From the NCBI RefSeq assembly GCF_017876535.1, contig NZ_JAGIOF010000001.1, positions 1,054,001-1,118,000 on the forward strand: a stretch of 64,000 bases of DNA. The letters are read 5' to 3'. Under the pieces are notes generated by a model, which saw only the letters and a list, made by a program, of their open reading frames with translations, ran no database searches and was not told the origin of the DNA. The position numbers and the translations under genes were made by a program. The DNA is from Paeniglutamicibacter kerguelensis. GTDB taxonomy: Bacteria > Actinomycetota > Actinomycetes > Actinomycetales > Micrococcaceae. Below, piece after piece: positions 1 through 8,907 of this stretch (within the stretch, counting starts at the first letter, position 1; the number at the start of each line of letters is the position of its first letter).

Positions 1-2
1 CC

Positions 3-356
3 GAGATCGCGTACAAGCACGCCCTGAACGACAAGCCCAATGACACCGACGCCGCCATCGGCCTGAACCAGGTGCGCCTGCTCATGCGCACCCAGGACCA
101 GGACCTGGCCGCGGTCCGCGCCGCGGGCGCCGCGAACCCCGACGACCTGGAGGCCCAGCTGGCCGTGGCCGACATGGACGTCGTGGGCGGCCACGTCGAG
201 GACGCCTTTGGCCGGCTGGTGAATTTCATCGGCCGCAACTTCGGCGACGAGCGCGAGGTTGCCCGGGCTCGCCTGGTCGAGCTGTACTCGATCGTGGGCG
301 TCCACGACGAGCGCGTCGTGGCATCGCGCCAGAAGCTTGCACGCGTGCTCTTCTAG
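3..356 (+). CDS. Thioredoxin-like TPR co-chaperone (CnoX/YbbN type), C-terminal part
   Basis: About 117 codons of a gene that begins outside the window; the open frame runs from base 3 to the TAG at 354-356. The visible part is helical and repeat-like, with the segment LAVADMDVVGGHVEDAF and the ending ARLVELYSIVGVHDERV, which match the C-terminal tetratricopeptide half of CnoX/YbbN proteins. In that family an N-terminal thioredoxin fold precedes this half and the protein holds oxidised clients for chaperones. The thioredoxin domain is not visible, so the name rests on the C-terminus only. A strong bidirectional terminator follows 35 bases downstream. Confidence 0.75.
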   Translation, partial: EIAYKHALNDKPNDTDAAIGLNQVRLLMRTQDQDLAAVRAAGAANPDDLEAQLAVADMDVVGGHVEDAFGRLVNFIGRNFGDEREVARARLVELYSIVGVHDERVVASRQKLARVLF

Positions 357-390
357 CAGGACCCGGCGGTCGGATCCGCCAAGGCAAGCG

Positions 391-425
391 AATGGGGAGG
401 CCGGTCTTGGACCGGCCTCCCCATT
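391..425. terminator. Bidirectional rho-independent terminator
   Basis: A perfect 16-bp stem (AATGGGGAGGCCGGTC and its complement) closes on a 3-base TTG loop, with T-rich sequence on the + side and A/T ends on both sides. It lies between two convergent genes, the CnoX-like gene and the 222-residue membrane protein gene, and can serve both. Confidence 0.9.
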
Positions 426-452
426 TTGCGTGTTTTCAGCTTCCGGACCTTC

Positions 453-1121
453 TCAGTTTCCGGTCCAGCGCCGCAGCGTGCTGTTGAGCAGGCCGATGAG
501 CACCGCTGTCCACCAGCAGGCCTGGGACACGGTGAGGGCGACCATCAGCCGGGCGCGCAGGCCGCGGGCGACCTCGCCGAACCGGGTGGTGCTGGGCATG
601 GCCAGCAGCCAGTGCATGAGCGGCGCGATGGCCAGGCCATTGAGCATCAGCACCAGCACGCACACCAGCTTCACGCGGGTGGGAATGCTGCCCAGGTCCG
701 GGTTGATGAACGCGCCGGAGGCCAGCAGCATGGCCAGCCCTCCCCAGATCAACGGCTTGGCGGCCGACTCAAGCCGTCCGGGTTCGTGGATCTCGCGCTT
801 GCCCATGAGCCAGAGCAGGCCGATCCAGTCGATCACCAGGATGGTGCCGAACGAGATGACCAGCGCCAGGATGTGCACGGCCAGCCCGATGCGGTGCACC
901 TCCTGGGCGGTGTCCATGTTGTGGCCGACCAGCACCGACGCCGACCAGCCCGCCATGCAAAGGCCGGCGAGCGCCGCGCGCCGGGCCTGTGCTTTCCCGG
1001 AAGCCCGCAAGGCACGGGATGCACGGGCCTTGCGGGAAGGGGCCGGCTCGGGGCTGGTCACTTCCCCGACAGGGAGCACGGGCTGCTCGGCGGCAGGCGC
1101 CTGTGCCAGGGAATCGATCAT
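453..1121 (-). CDS. Small membrane protein coupled to the AMP-ligase/acyltransferase gene
   Basis: A 222-residue protein starting at the ATG at 1121, which overlaps the stop of the upstream gene (ATGA), so the two are translationally coupled. A soluble N-terminus of about 45 residues precedes roughly five membrane segments: around 48-66, 75-105 (with histidines, VHILALVISFGTILV), 118-138, 145-172 and 190-215. I do not recognise the family. The histidines inside helices vaguely recall haem-binding membrane proteins such as CopD, but that is a guess. Coupling suggests it works with the fused ligase/acyltransferase, perhaps as a channel, acceptor-presenting subunit or scaffold. Confidence 0.7.
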   Translation of the reverse strand: MIDSLAQAPAAEQPVLPVGEVTSPEPAPSRKARASRALRASGKAQARRAALAGLCMAGWSASVLVGHNMDTAQEVHRIGLAVHILALVISFGTILVIDWIGLLWLMGKREIHEPGRLESAAKPLIWGGLAMLLASGAFINPDLGSIPTRVKLVCVLVLMLNGLAIAPLMHWLLAMPSTTRFGEVARGLRARLMVALTVSQACWWTAVLIGLLNSTLRRWTGN

Positions 1122-3724
1122 GGTTGTTCCTTCGGGATGCTCTCTGTGCTGCGGCCGGACCGCCGGTTTGCGAGGAAGCATTCGGCCAGGTTCATGGCCC
1201 GGGTGGCGAGGGTGCCGTAGACGATGCCGACAACCAGCGAGACCGCGACGGCCAGGGCCGGGTACTTCTTGTCGAACAGCGGGAAGACCAGCCAATGGGA
1301 AACGTAGATGTACAGCGAGGCGCCGGCCAGCACCGATACCGCGCGGTGCAGGAAACGCGGGACGGGGATGGTGGCGATCCAGATGACCATCAGCATGCCG
1401 ACCATGATGGTGGCGTTGCGCAGGTCGTTGTCGAACAGCCCGGGAACGGAGAGCAGCGTCACCGCCGAGACGGCCGCGCGCTGCCACGCCGTGCGGGAGG
1501 CCGCGGCGGCCCAGCCCAGGGCAAAGAGCCACAGCATCGGGCCCTGCCACGGCATCCGGAGGACAATCACATCGAAGCGCAGCAGCAGATCGAGCCCGAC
1601 AAGCGCCATCGGGAACGCCCAGGGCCACCTGCGCAAGGCCCTGTCGGCGGCGGGGACGGCCAGCAGCACGGCAAGCCCCAGCAGGATGTAGACAAGGGCC
1701 TCCACGAACCAGAAATGCTCGTTGGTGCCGAATTTCGGTGTTCCCAGCAGCGAGTTCAGCAGGAGTATGTTGGTCCAGTTGTACTTCTCTGTCACCATCA
1801 AGCCCAGCGCGACGATCGACACGGTGGGAACCACGATCCGCACCACGGCGCGCAGCTGCCGGCGCAACCGTTCGGGCCGCGTGCCCGCCAGCATGAAGCG
1901 CGCAAAGTTGTAGCCGGCAAGTCCCATGAGCACATGTGCGGTGCCCTGCCATTCAAACAGGTCGATGTGCGAGGAGATGATGAAGACGATTGCTACGGCG
2001 CGCAGCACGATCCCGGTGTCCATCGGCGGCACCAGCGACCGCAGCGCGCGAAGGGCCTTGTTGCCGGTTTCTTCCCGGCGCGGCGCCCCGGCAAGTGCTT
2101 CCAGCTCCGCCACCGGCATCAGGTGCCATCCGGGCGGCAGGGTGCCCATCAACTGCTCGAGGCGGACGGAGGCCGCGACGTAGGACAGTGAATCCCCGCC
2201 CAGGGACACGAAGGTGTCGGTGCCGGCGATGTCCCCGCGCTCCAGCGCGTCGGCGATCGCCAAGCGGACGGTGTCCTGCCGCGTGGCCGCCGACGGCAAC
2301 GAGTCCGGGCAGGAGGGCGAGCCGGGGGAGGACGTGTCGGCTGAGGCGGGCGTGCCGCCCATGGCCAGCACCGCGGGGTAGTCCGGTTTGCCGTTGGCCA
2401 GCCGGGGGAGTTCCTCCACCGGGTGCAGCGCCACGGCCCCGCGCGGCAGCCCCAGCTCCCGGGCCAGGATCCCGGCAAGCATCGGCAGGTCGTGGCCGCC
2501 TTCGACCGCCGCAACGATGCGCTCGTCGGTGCCGGCGACCGACGCCGCAACTCCCAGGGCGGTGAGCTTGCGCTCCACCTGTCCCAGGTCCACGCGCAGC
2601 CCGACGATCTTCACGAAGCGGCTGCGCCGGCCGGTGATTTCATACAGGCCCTCGGGGGTGCGCCGCGCCAGGTCGCCGGTGTGCAGCCTCTCCACCGTGC
2701 GTCCGGCGGCCAGGTCCCCGGGGGATTCGGCGTAGCCGAGCATGACGTTGGGGCCGGTGTAGACAAGTTCCGAGGCGTCAAGCCCGGGAACCGGTTCAAG
2801 GTGGAATTCGCCGCCCGGGATGGGGACGCCGATTGACGCGGGGTGGGTCTCGGCGAGGTCCGGCGGCAGGTAGGCCATGCGCGCCGTGGCCTCTGTCTGC
2901 CCGTACATGACAAACAGGTCCCAGCCGCGGCCCTGGCCCAGCTGCGCGTAGGAGCGCACCTTCTCCGGGGCAAGGCGCCCGCCCGCCTGGGTGATCTGGC
3001 GCAGGGCCGGCAGTTCCATCTCGGCGAACCCGACCCGTTCCAGCAAGTCGAAGGTGTAGGGGACGGCGGCGAAGGATGTCACCTTCCGCGCGTGCATGAG
3101 CTCCCAGAAGCACGGGTCGACCACGGAGGCATCGGTCAACGCGATCGCGGCACCCACGGCCAGGTGGCTGTTGACCACCGACATTCCGTAGCAATAGGAC
3201 AGCGGCAGCGTCGTGGCCGCCACGTCGCCGGGGCGCAGGCCGAGGTATTCGGCGATTGCCTGCGCGTTGGCCTGGATCCCGGTGGCGGAGAGGCGGACCA
3301 GCTTGGGGGAGCCGGTGGAGCCCGAGGTGCTCAGCAGCAGTGCAAGTTCGGGGTGCAGCCGGTGGCCGGTGCCCTCACGCCGCTCCTGCACCCGGGATTC
3401 CCGCCCCGCCGAGGTGATGACCACGTCCGGGTCGTAGGCTTCGATGAGCGCGGCCGCGGCATCGCCCCCGCCCGCGGGCAGGATCAGCAGCGGGTGTCCG
3501 GCGGTGAGTGCTGCAAGATAGGCAACCAGGGATGGCAGGGTGTTCCCGGCCTCGAGCGCGACGAGCCGCCGCACCGGCCCCAGGGAGCGTGCGGTCGACT
3601 CCACGCGGTCGGCAAGCTCGGCATAGCTCAGCGAGCCGCGGTCATGGTGGATCGCGGTCCGGTTCCCGAAGCGCGCCAATTCGGCGGCGAAGACGACTGC
3701 GGCCAGGGCTGGTTGTATGCTCAT
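1118..3724 (-). CDS. AMP-ligase / carrier domain / membrane acyltransferase fusion
   Basis: An 868-residue protein with three parts. Residues 1-450 are an ANL adenylating domain: P-loop LLSTSGSTGSPK (130-141), MYGQTEAT (273-280), HTGD (348-351) and the A10 lysine in LANGKPDY (442-449). Residues 480-550 are a peptidyl-carrier domain with phosphopantetheine serine 512 in LGGDS. From about 565 to the end is a multi-pass acyltransferase-3-like domain with an early SSH (His586) and an EHFWFVEALVYILL segment. By analogy with Dlt systems, an acid (amino, aryl or fatty) would be adenylated, loaded on the carrier and passed across the membrane to an acceptor. The substrate cannot be read. A DtxR/IdeR-type iron box lies just upstream. 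Confidence 0.82.
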   Translation of the reverse strand: MSIQPALAAVVFAAELARFGNRTAIHHDRGSLSYAELADRVESTARSLGPVRRLVALEAGNTLPSLVAYLAALTAGHPLLILPAGGGDAAAALIEAYDPDVVITSAGRESRVQERREGTGHRLHPELALLLSTSGSTGSPKLVRLSATGIQANAQAIAEYLGLRPGDVAATTLPLSYCYGMSVVNSHLAVGAAIALTDASVVDPCFWELMHARKVTSFAAVPYTFDLLERVGFAEMELPALRQITQAGGRLAPEKVRSYAQLGQGRGWDLFVMYGQTEATARMAYLPPDLAETHPASIGVPIPGGEFHLEPVPGLDASELVYTGPNVMLGYAESPGDLAAGRTVERLHTGDLARRTPEGLYEITGRRSRFVKIVGLRVDLGQVERKLTALGVAASVAGTDERIVAAVEGGHDLPMLAGILARELGLPRGAVALHPVEELPRLANGKPDYPAVLAMGGTPASADTSSPGSPSCPDSLPSAATRQDTVRLAIADALERGDIAGTDTFVSLGGDSLSYVAASVRLEQLMGTLPPGWHLMPVAELEALAGAPRREETGNKALRALRSLVPPMDTGIVLRAVAIVFIISSHIDLFEWQGTAHVLMGLAGYNFARFMLAGTRPERLRRQLRAVVRIVVPTVSIVALGLMVTEKYNWTNILLLNSLLGTPKFGTNEHFWFVEALVYILLGLAVLLAVPAADRALRRWPWAFPMALVGLDLLLRFDVIVLRMPWQGPMLWLFALGWAAAASRTAWQRAAVSAVTLLSVPGLFDNDLRNATIMVGMLMVIWIATIPVPRFLHRAVSVLAGASLYIYVSHWLVFPLFDKKYPALAVAVSLVVGIVYGTLATRAMNLAECFLANRRSGRSTESIPKEQP

Positions 3725-3738
3725 CGCCCGACAATTTA

Positions 3739-3757
3739 TTAGGCATGGCTAACCTAA
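3739..3757 (-). promoter_or_regulatory. DtxR/IdeR-type iron box
   Basis: The 19-mer TTAGGCATGGCTAACCTAA matches the known DtxR/IdeR consensus TTAGGTTAGSCTAACCTAA at 16 of 19 positions, including both outer arms. On the minus strand it lies between a possible -35 (TTTGCG) and -10 (TAATAA), 15 bases before the ATG at 3724, an arrangement fit for iron-dependent repression. The divergent ABC gene starts more than 110 bases away. Confidence 0.8.
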
Positions 3758-3859
3758 CGCAAATGGATTAGCTCCCGCGAGCATACCGTTAGTTGCGGAA
3801 GCCCGGGTTGACCTCTGGATTAGTCCGTTCGGATGACTACTTTGGTTCCGTCACACTGG

Positions 3860-3865
3860 TACTTT
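3860..3865 (+). promoter_or_regulatory. Leaderless-type -10 box before the ABC exporter ATPase
   Basis: TACTTT ends six bases before the ATG at 3872, the spacing expected when transcription starts at the start codon. No convincing -35 is visible. Confidence 0.45.
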
Positions 3866-3871
3866 TTAGCC

Positions 3872-4651
3872 ATGAGCAACTCTTACCTGGATCCCGGCAC
3901 GGCGGCCCTGTCGATTCGTACGCTGGGCAAGCGATTTGGCGAAAAAGTAGCGGTGAACGGCATTTCCCTCGATGTGCCCACCGGATCATTCTTTGGCCTG
4001 GTGGGGCCCAACGGCGCGGGCAAGACCACCGCGCTGTCCATGGCCACCGGGCTCATGCGCCCCGACACGGGCCAGGTGTGGATCCACGGGATCGACGTCT
4101 GGGCCGAACCCGCGAAGGCAAAGGCCTCTTTGGGCGTGCTTGCCGACGGCGTGCGCCTCTTTGACAGGCTCTCGGGCCGCCAGCTTGTCACCTACTCGGG
4201 ACTGCTACGCGGCATGGACCGGGCAACGGTCGATACGCGCACCGACGACTTGCTGCGCGTGCTGGATTTGGCCGATGCGGGAAGCAAGCTGGTTGTCGAC
4301 TACTCGGCCGGCATGACCAAGAAGATCGCGCTGGCCACGGCGCTGATCCACTCCCCGCGCGTGCTGGTGCTCGATGAGCCGTTCGAGGCCGTCGACCCGG
4401 TCTCGGCGGCAAACATCCGCGACATCCTCAGCGACTACGTTGCCCACGGCGGCACCGTCATCGTTTCCTCCCACGTGATGGACCTGGTCCAGCGCATGTG
4501 CAGCCACGTCGCGGTGATCGCGGACGGCAACCTGTTGTCCGCGGGATCCGTGGACGAGGTTCGCGGCGAAATGTCCCTGGAAGACCGCTTTGTCGACCTT
4601 GTCGGCGGGCGCGGATCGAATGAGGGGCTCTCGTGGTTGCACACCTCCTGA
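3872..4651 (+). CDS. ABC transporter ATP-binding protein
   Basis: A 259-residue ATPase of an ABC exporter. Walker A is GPNGAGKTT (45-53), the signature is the variant YSAGM (144-148), and Walker B is VLVLDEP with Asp168 followed by a D-loop VDP. The start at 3872 is preferred over the in-frame ATG at 3833 because a TANNNT box sits six bases upstream and homologous ATPases begin close to the first strand. The downstream permease gene overlaps it by 19 bases, so the two form one transporter. The substrate is unknown. It is divergent from the iron-box gene; a functional link is possible but not shown. Confidence 0.85.
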   Translation: MSNSYLDPGTAALSIRTLGKRFGEKVAVNGISLDVPTGSFFGLVGPNGAGKTTALSMATGLMRPDTGQVWIHGIDVWAEPAKAKASLGVLADGVRLFDRLSGRQLVTYSGLLRGMDRATVDTRTDDLLRVLDLADAGSKLVVDYSAGMTKKIALATALIHSPRVLVLDEPFEAVDPVSAANIRDILSDYVAHGGTVIVSSHVMDLVQRMCSHVAVIADGNLLSAGSVDEVRGEMSLEDRFVDLVGGRGSNEGLSWLHTS

Positions 4652-6201
4652 CCCTCAAACTCCAGCTGCTGCGCAACTCATTCAGGCGCAGCCCCTGGCA
4701 GCTGGTCGGTGTCATCATCGGCGGGCTCTACGGCCTGGGCATCATCGCCATGCTCATCGTCGGGCTGGTGTTCCTGGCGGACATGGAACCGAGCGACATC
4801 GCCATGTACCTGGTGCTGGCCGTTTCGCTCATCACCCTGGGCTGGGCCGTCATCCCGCTGGTCGCCTTCGGCGTGGACCTGACCCTTGACCCGGCGCGTT
4901 TCACGACCTTCACGATTTCCCGGCCGAAGCTCGCCGCCGGGCTGCTGCTTTCCGGGTTCATCGGCATCCCGGGCCTGCTCACCCTGCTGCTCATGGGCTC
5001 GCAGTTCCTGGCCTGGCGCTTTGACGCGGCGGCGTTGGCGGCCGCGGTGGTCTGCGGCGTCCTGGCGGCACTCATGTGCCTGGCCCTGGCCCGGCTGACC
5101 ACCACTTCCATGACCCGCTTGACCGGATCCAGGCGCTTCCGCGACGTTGCCGGCATCATCGCCATCGTCCCGCTGATCCTGCTGGGCCCGATCATCGGAA
5201 CCGTTTCCGGCGGATTCGAATCGGCGCTCGGCTGGCTACCGCAGGTCGCCGAGGTGTTGGCTTGGACGCCGCTGGGCGTCTTTGCCGCCGTCCCGGGAGA
5301 CCTGGCCTCCGGGACGCCGCTGCCGGGCCTGCTGCGCTTCCTGCTGGGGCTGGCCTACCTTGGCCTGGTGGTGTGGGCGTGGGAGCGTTCCCTGCACAAG
5401 GCCATGGAGACGCCGGTCGCCCCGGCCGCCAGCGGCAAGGCCGTGGGCATGGGTCTCTTCAACTTCTTCCCAGCCACTCCCACCGGGGCGGTGGCTGCCC
5501 GCGCACTGACCTACTGGCTCAAGGACCCGCGCTATGCGGCGAGCATCGTGATTGTCCCGCTGCTGCCCGTGATCCTCTGGTTCGCTTCCTCGAACTCGGG
5601 AACCGGAACGATCATGCTGGGGCTCGGCCCGTTCCTGGCCATCCTGTTGGCGTTTTCGATCTCGGCCGATGTCTCCTACGACTCGACGGCGTTTTCCCTC
5701 CACGTGCTCACGGGTGTCAGCGGCGTGGCCGACCGTGCCGGGCGGGTGATTGCTTGCGGTTTGTTTGCGCTGCCCGTGACGCTGCTGGCGGCGATCCTGC
5801 CCGCGGTCTTCCTGGGGCGCACGGAACTGCTGCCTGCCTTGATCGGGCTCTCCCTGGGGGCGCTGCTTTCCGGATTGGGCGTTGCCTCGGTCTCCTCGGC
5901 CCGATTCACCTATTCGGTGCCGTTGCCGGGGGAGAGCCCCTTCAAGACCCCTCCCGGTGCCGGGGCTCGCATGGCGGTGGTGCAGCTTTGCACCTTCGGC
6001 ATCATGTTCGTGCTGCTGGTTCCCGCACTGGGCTTCACCGTCGCGCAGGTCGTCACCGGGCAGGCGCTCTACGGCTGGCTGGCGCTGCCCGTGGGCATCG
6101 TCCTTGGTGTGGTGCTGCTCATTGTCGGCATCCGGCTGGGCGGCCGCTGGCTGGAAAACCGCATGCCGGAACTGATGCAGGCGGTCATGGTCAACAAATA
6201 G
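4633..6201 (+). CDS. ABC transporter permease
   Basis: A 522-residue, highly hydrophobic protein with about twelve membrane helices, starting at a GTG inside the last codons of the ATPase gene. It resembles the large ABC-2-like permeases found in actinobacteria, with two similar sets of six helices and a cytoplasmic stretch in the middle (around 255-290). No substrate-binding protein is encoded nearby, which fits an exporter. The stop at 6199-6201 is close to the next gene, but that gene has its own promoter. Confidence 0.85.
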   Translation: MVAHLLTLKLQLLRNSFRRSPWQLVGVIIGGLYGLGIIAMLIVGLVFLADMEPSDIAMYLVLAVSLITLGWAVIPLVAFGVDLTLDPARFTTFTISRPKLAAGLLLSGFIGIPGLLTLLLMGSQFLAWRFDAAALAAAVVCGVLAALMCLALARLTTTSMTRLTGSRRFRDVAGIIAIVPLILLGPIIGTVSGGFESALGWLPQVAEVLAWTPLGVFAAVPGDLASGTPLPGLLRFLLGLAYLGLVVWAWERSLHKAMETPVAPAASGKAVGMGLFNFFPATPTGAVAARALTYWLKDPRYAASIVIVPLLPVILWFASSNSGTGTIMLGLGPFLAILLAFSISADVSYDSTAFSLHVLTGVSGVADRAGRVIACGLFALPVTLLAAILPAVFLGRTELLPALIGLSLGALLSGLGVASVSSARFTYSVPLPGESPFKTPPGAGARMAVVQLCTFGIMFVLLVPALGFTVAQVVTGQALYGWLALPVGIVLGVVLLIVGIRLGGRWLENRMPELMQAVMVNK

Positions 6202-6261
6202 GCATCCGGTGGTGCGACTTACCGCACCACCGGATTCACCCTGTTTCGGTGTCCGGGTTGT

Positions 6262-6267
6262 TAGACT
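6262..6267 (+). promoter_or_regulatory. Leaderless-type -10 box before the DUF3039 gene
   Basis: TAGACT followed by seven bases and then the ATG at 6275. Confidence 0.6.
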
Positions 6268-6274
6268 GGTGGAC

Positions 6275-6571
6275 ATGAGCATGCCCCTAGATCCGTTCAA
6301 AGACGACCCGCGTACGACTTCCGGCGGCGGTGCCACGACCATCGAGCGCACCGAAGTTGCCCAGGAAGTGGAGGCCGGCGACCACGAGCGCTTTGCCCAC
6401 TACGTGCGCAAGGAAAAGATCATGGAGTCCGCCTTCTCCGGCGACCCGGTGATTGCCCTGTGCGGCAAGGTCTGGGTTCCGGGCCGCGACCCGAACAAGT
6501 TCCCGGTCTGCCCGGAATGCAAGGAAATCTACGAGTCCCTCTCCGGCGGCGGAGACAAGGGCAAGAAGTAA
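6275..6571 (+). CDS. DUF3039 zinc-ribbon-like protein
   Basis: A 98-residue protein of the actinobacterial DUF3039 family. The C-terminal half has ALCGKVWVP and FPVCPECKEIY, giving three cysteines that could bind zinc with a nearby histidine. The start is set at 6275 rather than upstream at 6209 because a TAGACT box lies seven bases before it and the extra N-terminus looks like intergenic sequence. Its neighbour, a DEAD/DEAH helicase, is its usual partner in this order of bacteria. The function is unknown; a nucleic-acid-related role is inferred from context. Confidence 0.85.
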   Translation: MSMPLDPFKDDPRTTSGGGATTIERTEVAQEVEAGDHERFAHYVRKEKIMESAFSGDPVIALCGKVWVPGRDPNKFPVCPECKEIYESLSGGGDKGKK

Positions 6572-6652
6572 CACCCACACCAATCAAGTCCCTGGCCAAC
6601 CCGTGCGCTTTTGCGCGGGCGATGGTTCCTTAGCGCCACGGAGGGTGTGTGC

Positions 6653-8449
6653 ATGACAGATACGTTGTTCTCCCTTGGAGACAAACTGCCCATGGAGGAT
6701 CGTCTTCCTCCGGCTTATCCCGAACGAGCCGCCTGGGGCACGGGCCCCAAGCTGCGTGCCTGGCAGGCCGAGGCACTCGATAAGTACTTCACCACCCAGC
6801 CGCAGGACTTCCTGGCCGTGGCAACCCCCGGTGCAGGCAAGACGACCTTTGCACTGCGACTTGCCAAGGTGCTGGTGGACGCAAAGACCGTCAACCGCAT
6901 CATCGTCGTCGCCCCCACCGACCACCTCAAGAAGCAGTGGGCGGATGCCGCGGGCCGCGTGGGCCTGTCCATCGACCCGAACTTCAAGAACGCGGACGGC
7001 CGCCACGGCGACGGCTACATCGGCGTGGTTCTCACCTATGCCCAGGTGGCCTCCAAGCCGCTGCTGCACCGCGCCAAGACCGAGGCCGCGCGCACCCTGG
7101 TGATCCTCGACGAGATCCACCACGGCGGCGACGCGCTTTCCTGGGGCGACGGCATCCGCGAGGCCTTCGAGCCGGCCACCCGACGCCTGGCCCTGACCGG
7201 AACCCCCTTCCGCTCCGACACCGCGGCGATCCCGTTTGTCGACTACGTGGAAGGGCCCGACGGCATCCGCCGTTCCAAGGCCGACTACACCTACGGCTAC
7301 GGCAACGCGCTGAAGGACCACGTGGTCCGCCCGGTGCTGTTCATGGCCTACTCCGGTTCCATGCGCTGGAAGACCAGCGCCGGCGAGGAAATGGAAGCCC
7401 AGCTCGGCGAGGGCTTCACCAAGGACATCACCGCGCACGCCTGGCGCACCGCGCTGGACCCGGCCGGCGAATGGATCCCCTCGGTGCTCGCCGCCGCGGA
7501 CAAGCGGCTGACCCAGGTCCGCCGCACCGTGCCCGACGCCGGCGGCCTGGTCATCGCCACCGACCACGAGGACGCCCGCGCCTACTCCGCACAGCTGGAG
7601 AAGATCACCGGCGAAAAGGTCACCACGATCCTGTCCGACGACGCCGGCGCCTCGAAGAAGATCGACGAGTTCTCCGCCGGCGACAGCCGCTGGATGGTCG
7701 CCGTGCGCATGGTGTCCGAAGGCGTCGACGTGCCGCGCCTGTGCGTGGGCGTGTATGCGACGTCGACCTCCACCCCGCTCTTCTTCGCCCAGGCCATCGG
7801 CCGCTACGTGCGAAGCCGGAAGCGCGGCGAGGTCGCCAGCGTGTTCCTGCCCTCCGTGCCGATCCTCATGGCCCTGGCCAACGAGATGGAAGCAGAGCGC
7901 GACCACGCGTTGGACCGCCCCGAAAAGCACGTCGATGACCCGGACTACAACCCCGAGGATGCCCTCGTTGCCGAGGCCAACCGCGAGGAAAAGGCCAGCG
8001 ACGAGCTGAACAAGCAGAAGTTCGAGGCCCTGCATTCCAACGCGTCCTTCGACCGTGTGCTCTTCGACGGCGGCGAGTTCGGCACCGGCGGCGCGGTGGG
8101 CTCCGAGGAGGAACAGGACTTCCTGGGCATTCCCGGACTCCTGGACGCCGAGCAGGTGGGCGTGCTTCTGCGCCAGCGCCAGGCCGAACAGGTCACCCGG
8201 CGCAAGGTGCGCAAGAGCCACGAGGAAGCCGCGGCGGCACCGGTCATCGACCACCGCGCGCTCATGGACATGCGTTCCCAGCTGTCGAAGAACGTTTCGG
8301 CCTGGAGCGCACGCACCGGAACCCCGCACGGGGTCATCCACACCAAGCTGCGCGAGGTCTGCGGCGGCCCGGCCGTTGCCCAGGCCAACGCCGAGCAGCT
8401 GCAAACGCGCCTGAACAAGCTGCAGGGCTGGTTCATCGGCAAGAAGTAG
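6653..8449 (+). CDS. DEAD/DEAH-box superfamily 2 helicase
   Basis: A 598-residue SF2 helicase. Motif I is ATPGAGKTT (57-65), motif II is DEIHH (153-157), motif III is LTGTPF, and motif VI is the QAIGRYVRS region. The C-terminal 150 residues are helical and charged, with no known domain. The ATG at 6653 is chosen because GGAGGG lies eight bases upstream; the in-frame start at 6611 has no such site. The DEIHH form resembles type III restriction and XPB-like helicases, but the gene sits in a conserved chromosomal neighbourhood rather than a defence island. The substrate is unknown. Confidence 0.88.
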   Translation: MTDTLFSLGDKLPMEDRLPPAYPERAAWGTGPKLRAWQAEALDKYFTTQPQDFLAVATPGAGKTTFALRLAKVLVDAKTVNRIIVVAPTDHLKKQWADAAGRVGLSIDPNFKNADGRHGDGYIGVVLTYAQVASKPLLHRAKTEAARTLVILDEIHHGGDALSWGDGIREAFEPATRRLALTGTPFRSDTAAIPFVDYVEGPDGIRRSKADYTYGYGNALKDHVVRPVLFMAYSGSMRWKTSAGEEMEAQLGEGFTKDITAHAWRTALDPAGEWIPSVLAAADKRLTQVRRTVPDAGGLVIATDHEDARAYSAQLEKITGEKVTTILSDDAGASKKIDEFSAGDSRWMVAVRMVSEGVDVPRLCVGVYATSTSTPLFFAQAIGRYVRSRKRGEVASVFLPSVPILMALANEMEAERDHALDRPEKHVDDPDYNPEDALVAEANREEKASDELNKQKFEALHSNASFDRVLFDGGEFGTGGAVGSEEEQDFLGIPGLLDAEQVGVLLRQRQAEQVTRRKVRKSHEEAAAAPVIDHRALMDMRSQLSKNVSAWSARTGTPHGVIHTKLREVCGGPAVAQANAEQLQTRLNKLQGWFIGKK

Positions 8450-8462
8450 ATCAAGTAAGAAG

Positions 8463-8503
8463 GTGGTGCAAGGCGGCTCTCCGAGGGAGTCGCCTTGCAC
8501 CAC
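8463..8503 (+). terminator. Terminator after the helicase gene
   Basis: The arms GTGGTGCAAGGCG and CGCCTTGCACCAC form a perfect 13-bp stem around a 15-base loop, followed by TTCTTTC. Confidence 0.8.
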
Positions 8504-8907
8504 TTCTTTCTCCAGCCACGGATCCAGCTGGCCTCGTGCGCAATCCGTCGGAGTTTGCGCGCCCGGGCGAGGAAACGAACAGTTCCTGATCTCGGATTCA
8601 CCGACCGTGGAAGCCACCGATGTCGGCGCCGGGAACCCGGGCAGCAGCCAGCCGCAAACCGGAGCCCGACAGCGCTAAAGTTGGTCACCTGGCAACTTTG
8701 GCGGCCCACAAGCTACTGGTTGGCCTGCATGAGCACTTTGGCGTGGCTCGTGGGTGCCAAGTTATCGACGGGCAGGTTTTCGACGAGGTCGAACGCTGGG
8801 CATTCAAGGTCGGCGACCATCAGCACAACGCATCAGCCGGCGTCCTGAACACAGGGGCGCCCACTTGTTATGGGAACGCATTGAGAGCAATAGCCAGGAA
8901 CCAGCGA
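8504..8907. other. 404-base stretch before the GIY-YIG gene, no gene recognised
   Basis: The GIY-YIG frame is open back to 8620, but the upstream part shows no recognisable domain and no good start. A hairpin-forming repeat, AAAGTTG at 8677-8683 and CAACTTT at 8693-8699 with a 9-base spacer, is the only clear structure. It may be a leader or regulatory region, or DNA brought in with the nuclease gene. Confidence 0.5.

Noticed and set aside
453..1952. A 499-residue minus-strand frame covering the small membrane protein and more
   Set aside because: Its N-terminal 277 residues are antisense-free but out of frame with the real acyltransferase domain in the same DNA; only the part from the ATG at 1121 looks like a protein.
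6584..8617. A 677-residue minus-strand frame opposite the helicase
   Set aside because: It is the shadow of the helicase gene; it shows no domain and is rich in residues produced by reading G/C-rich codons backwards.
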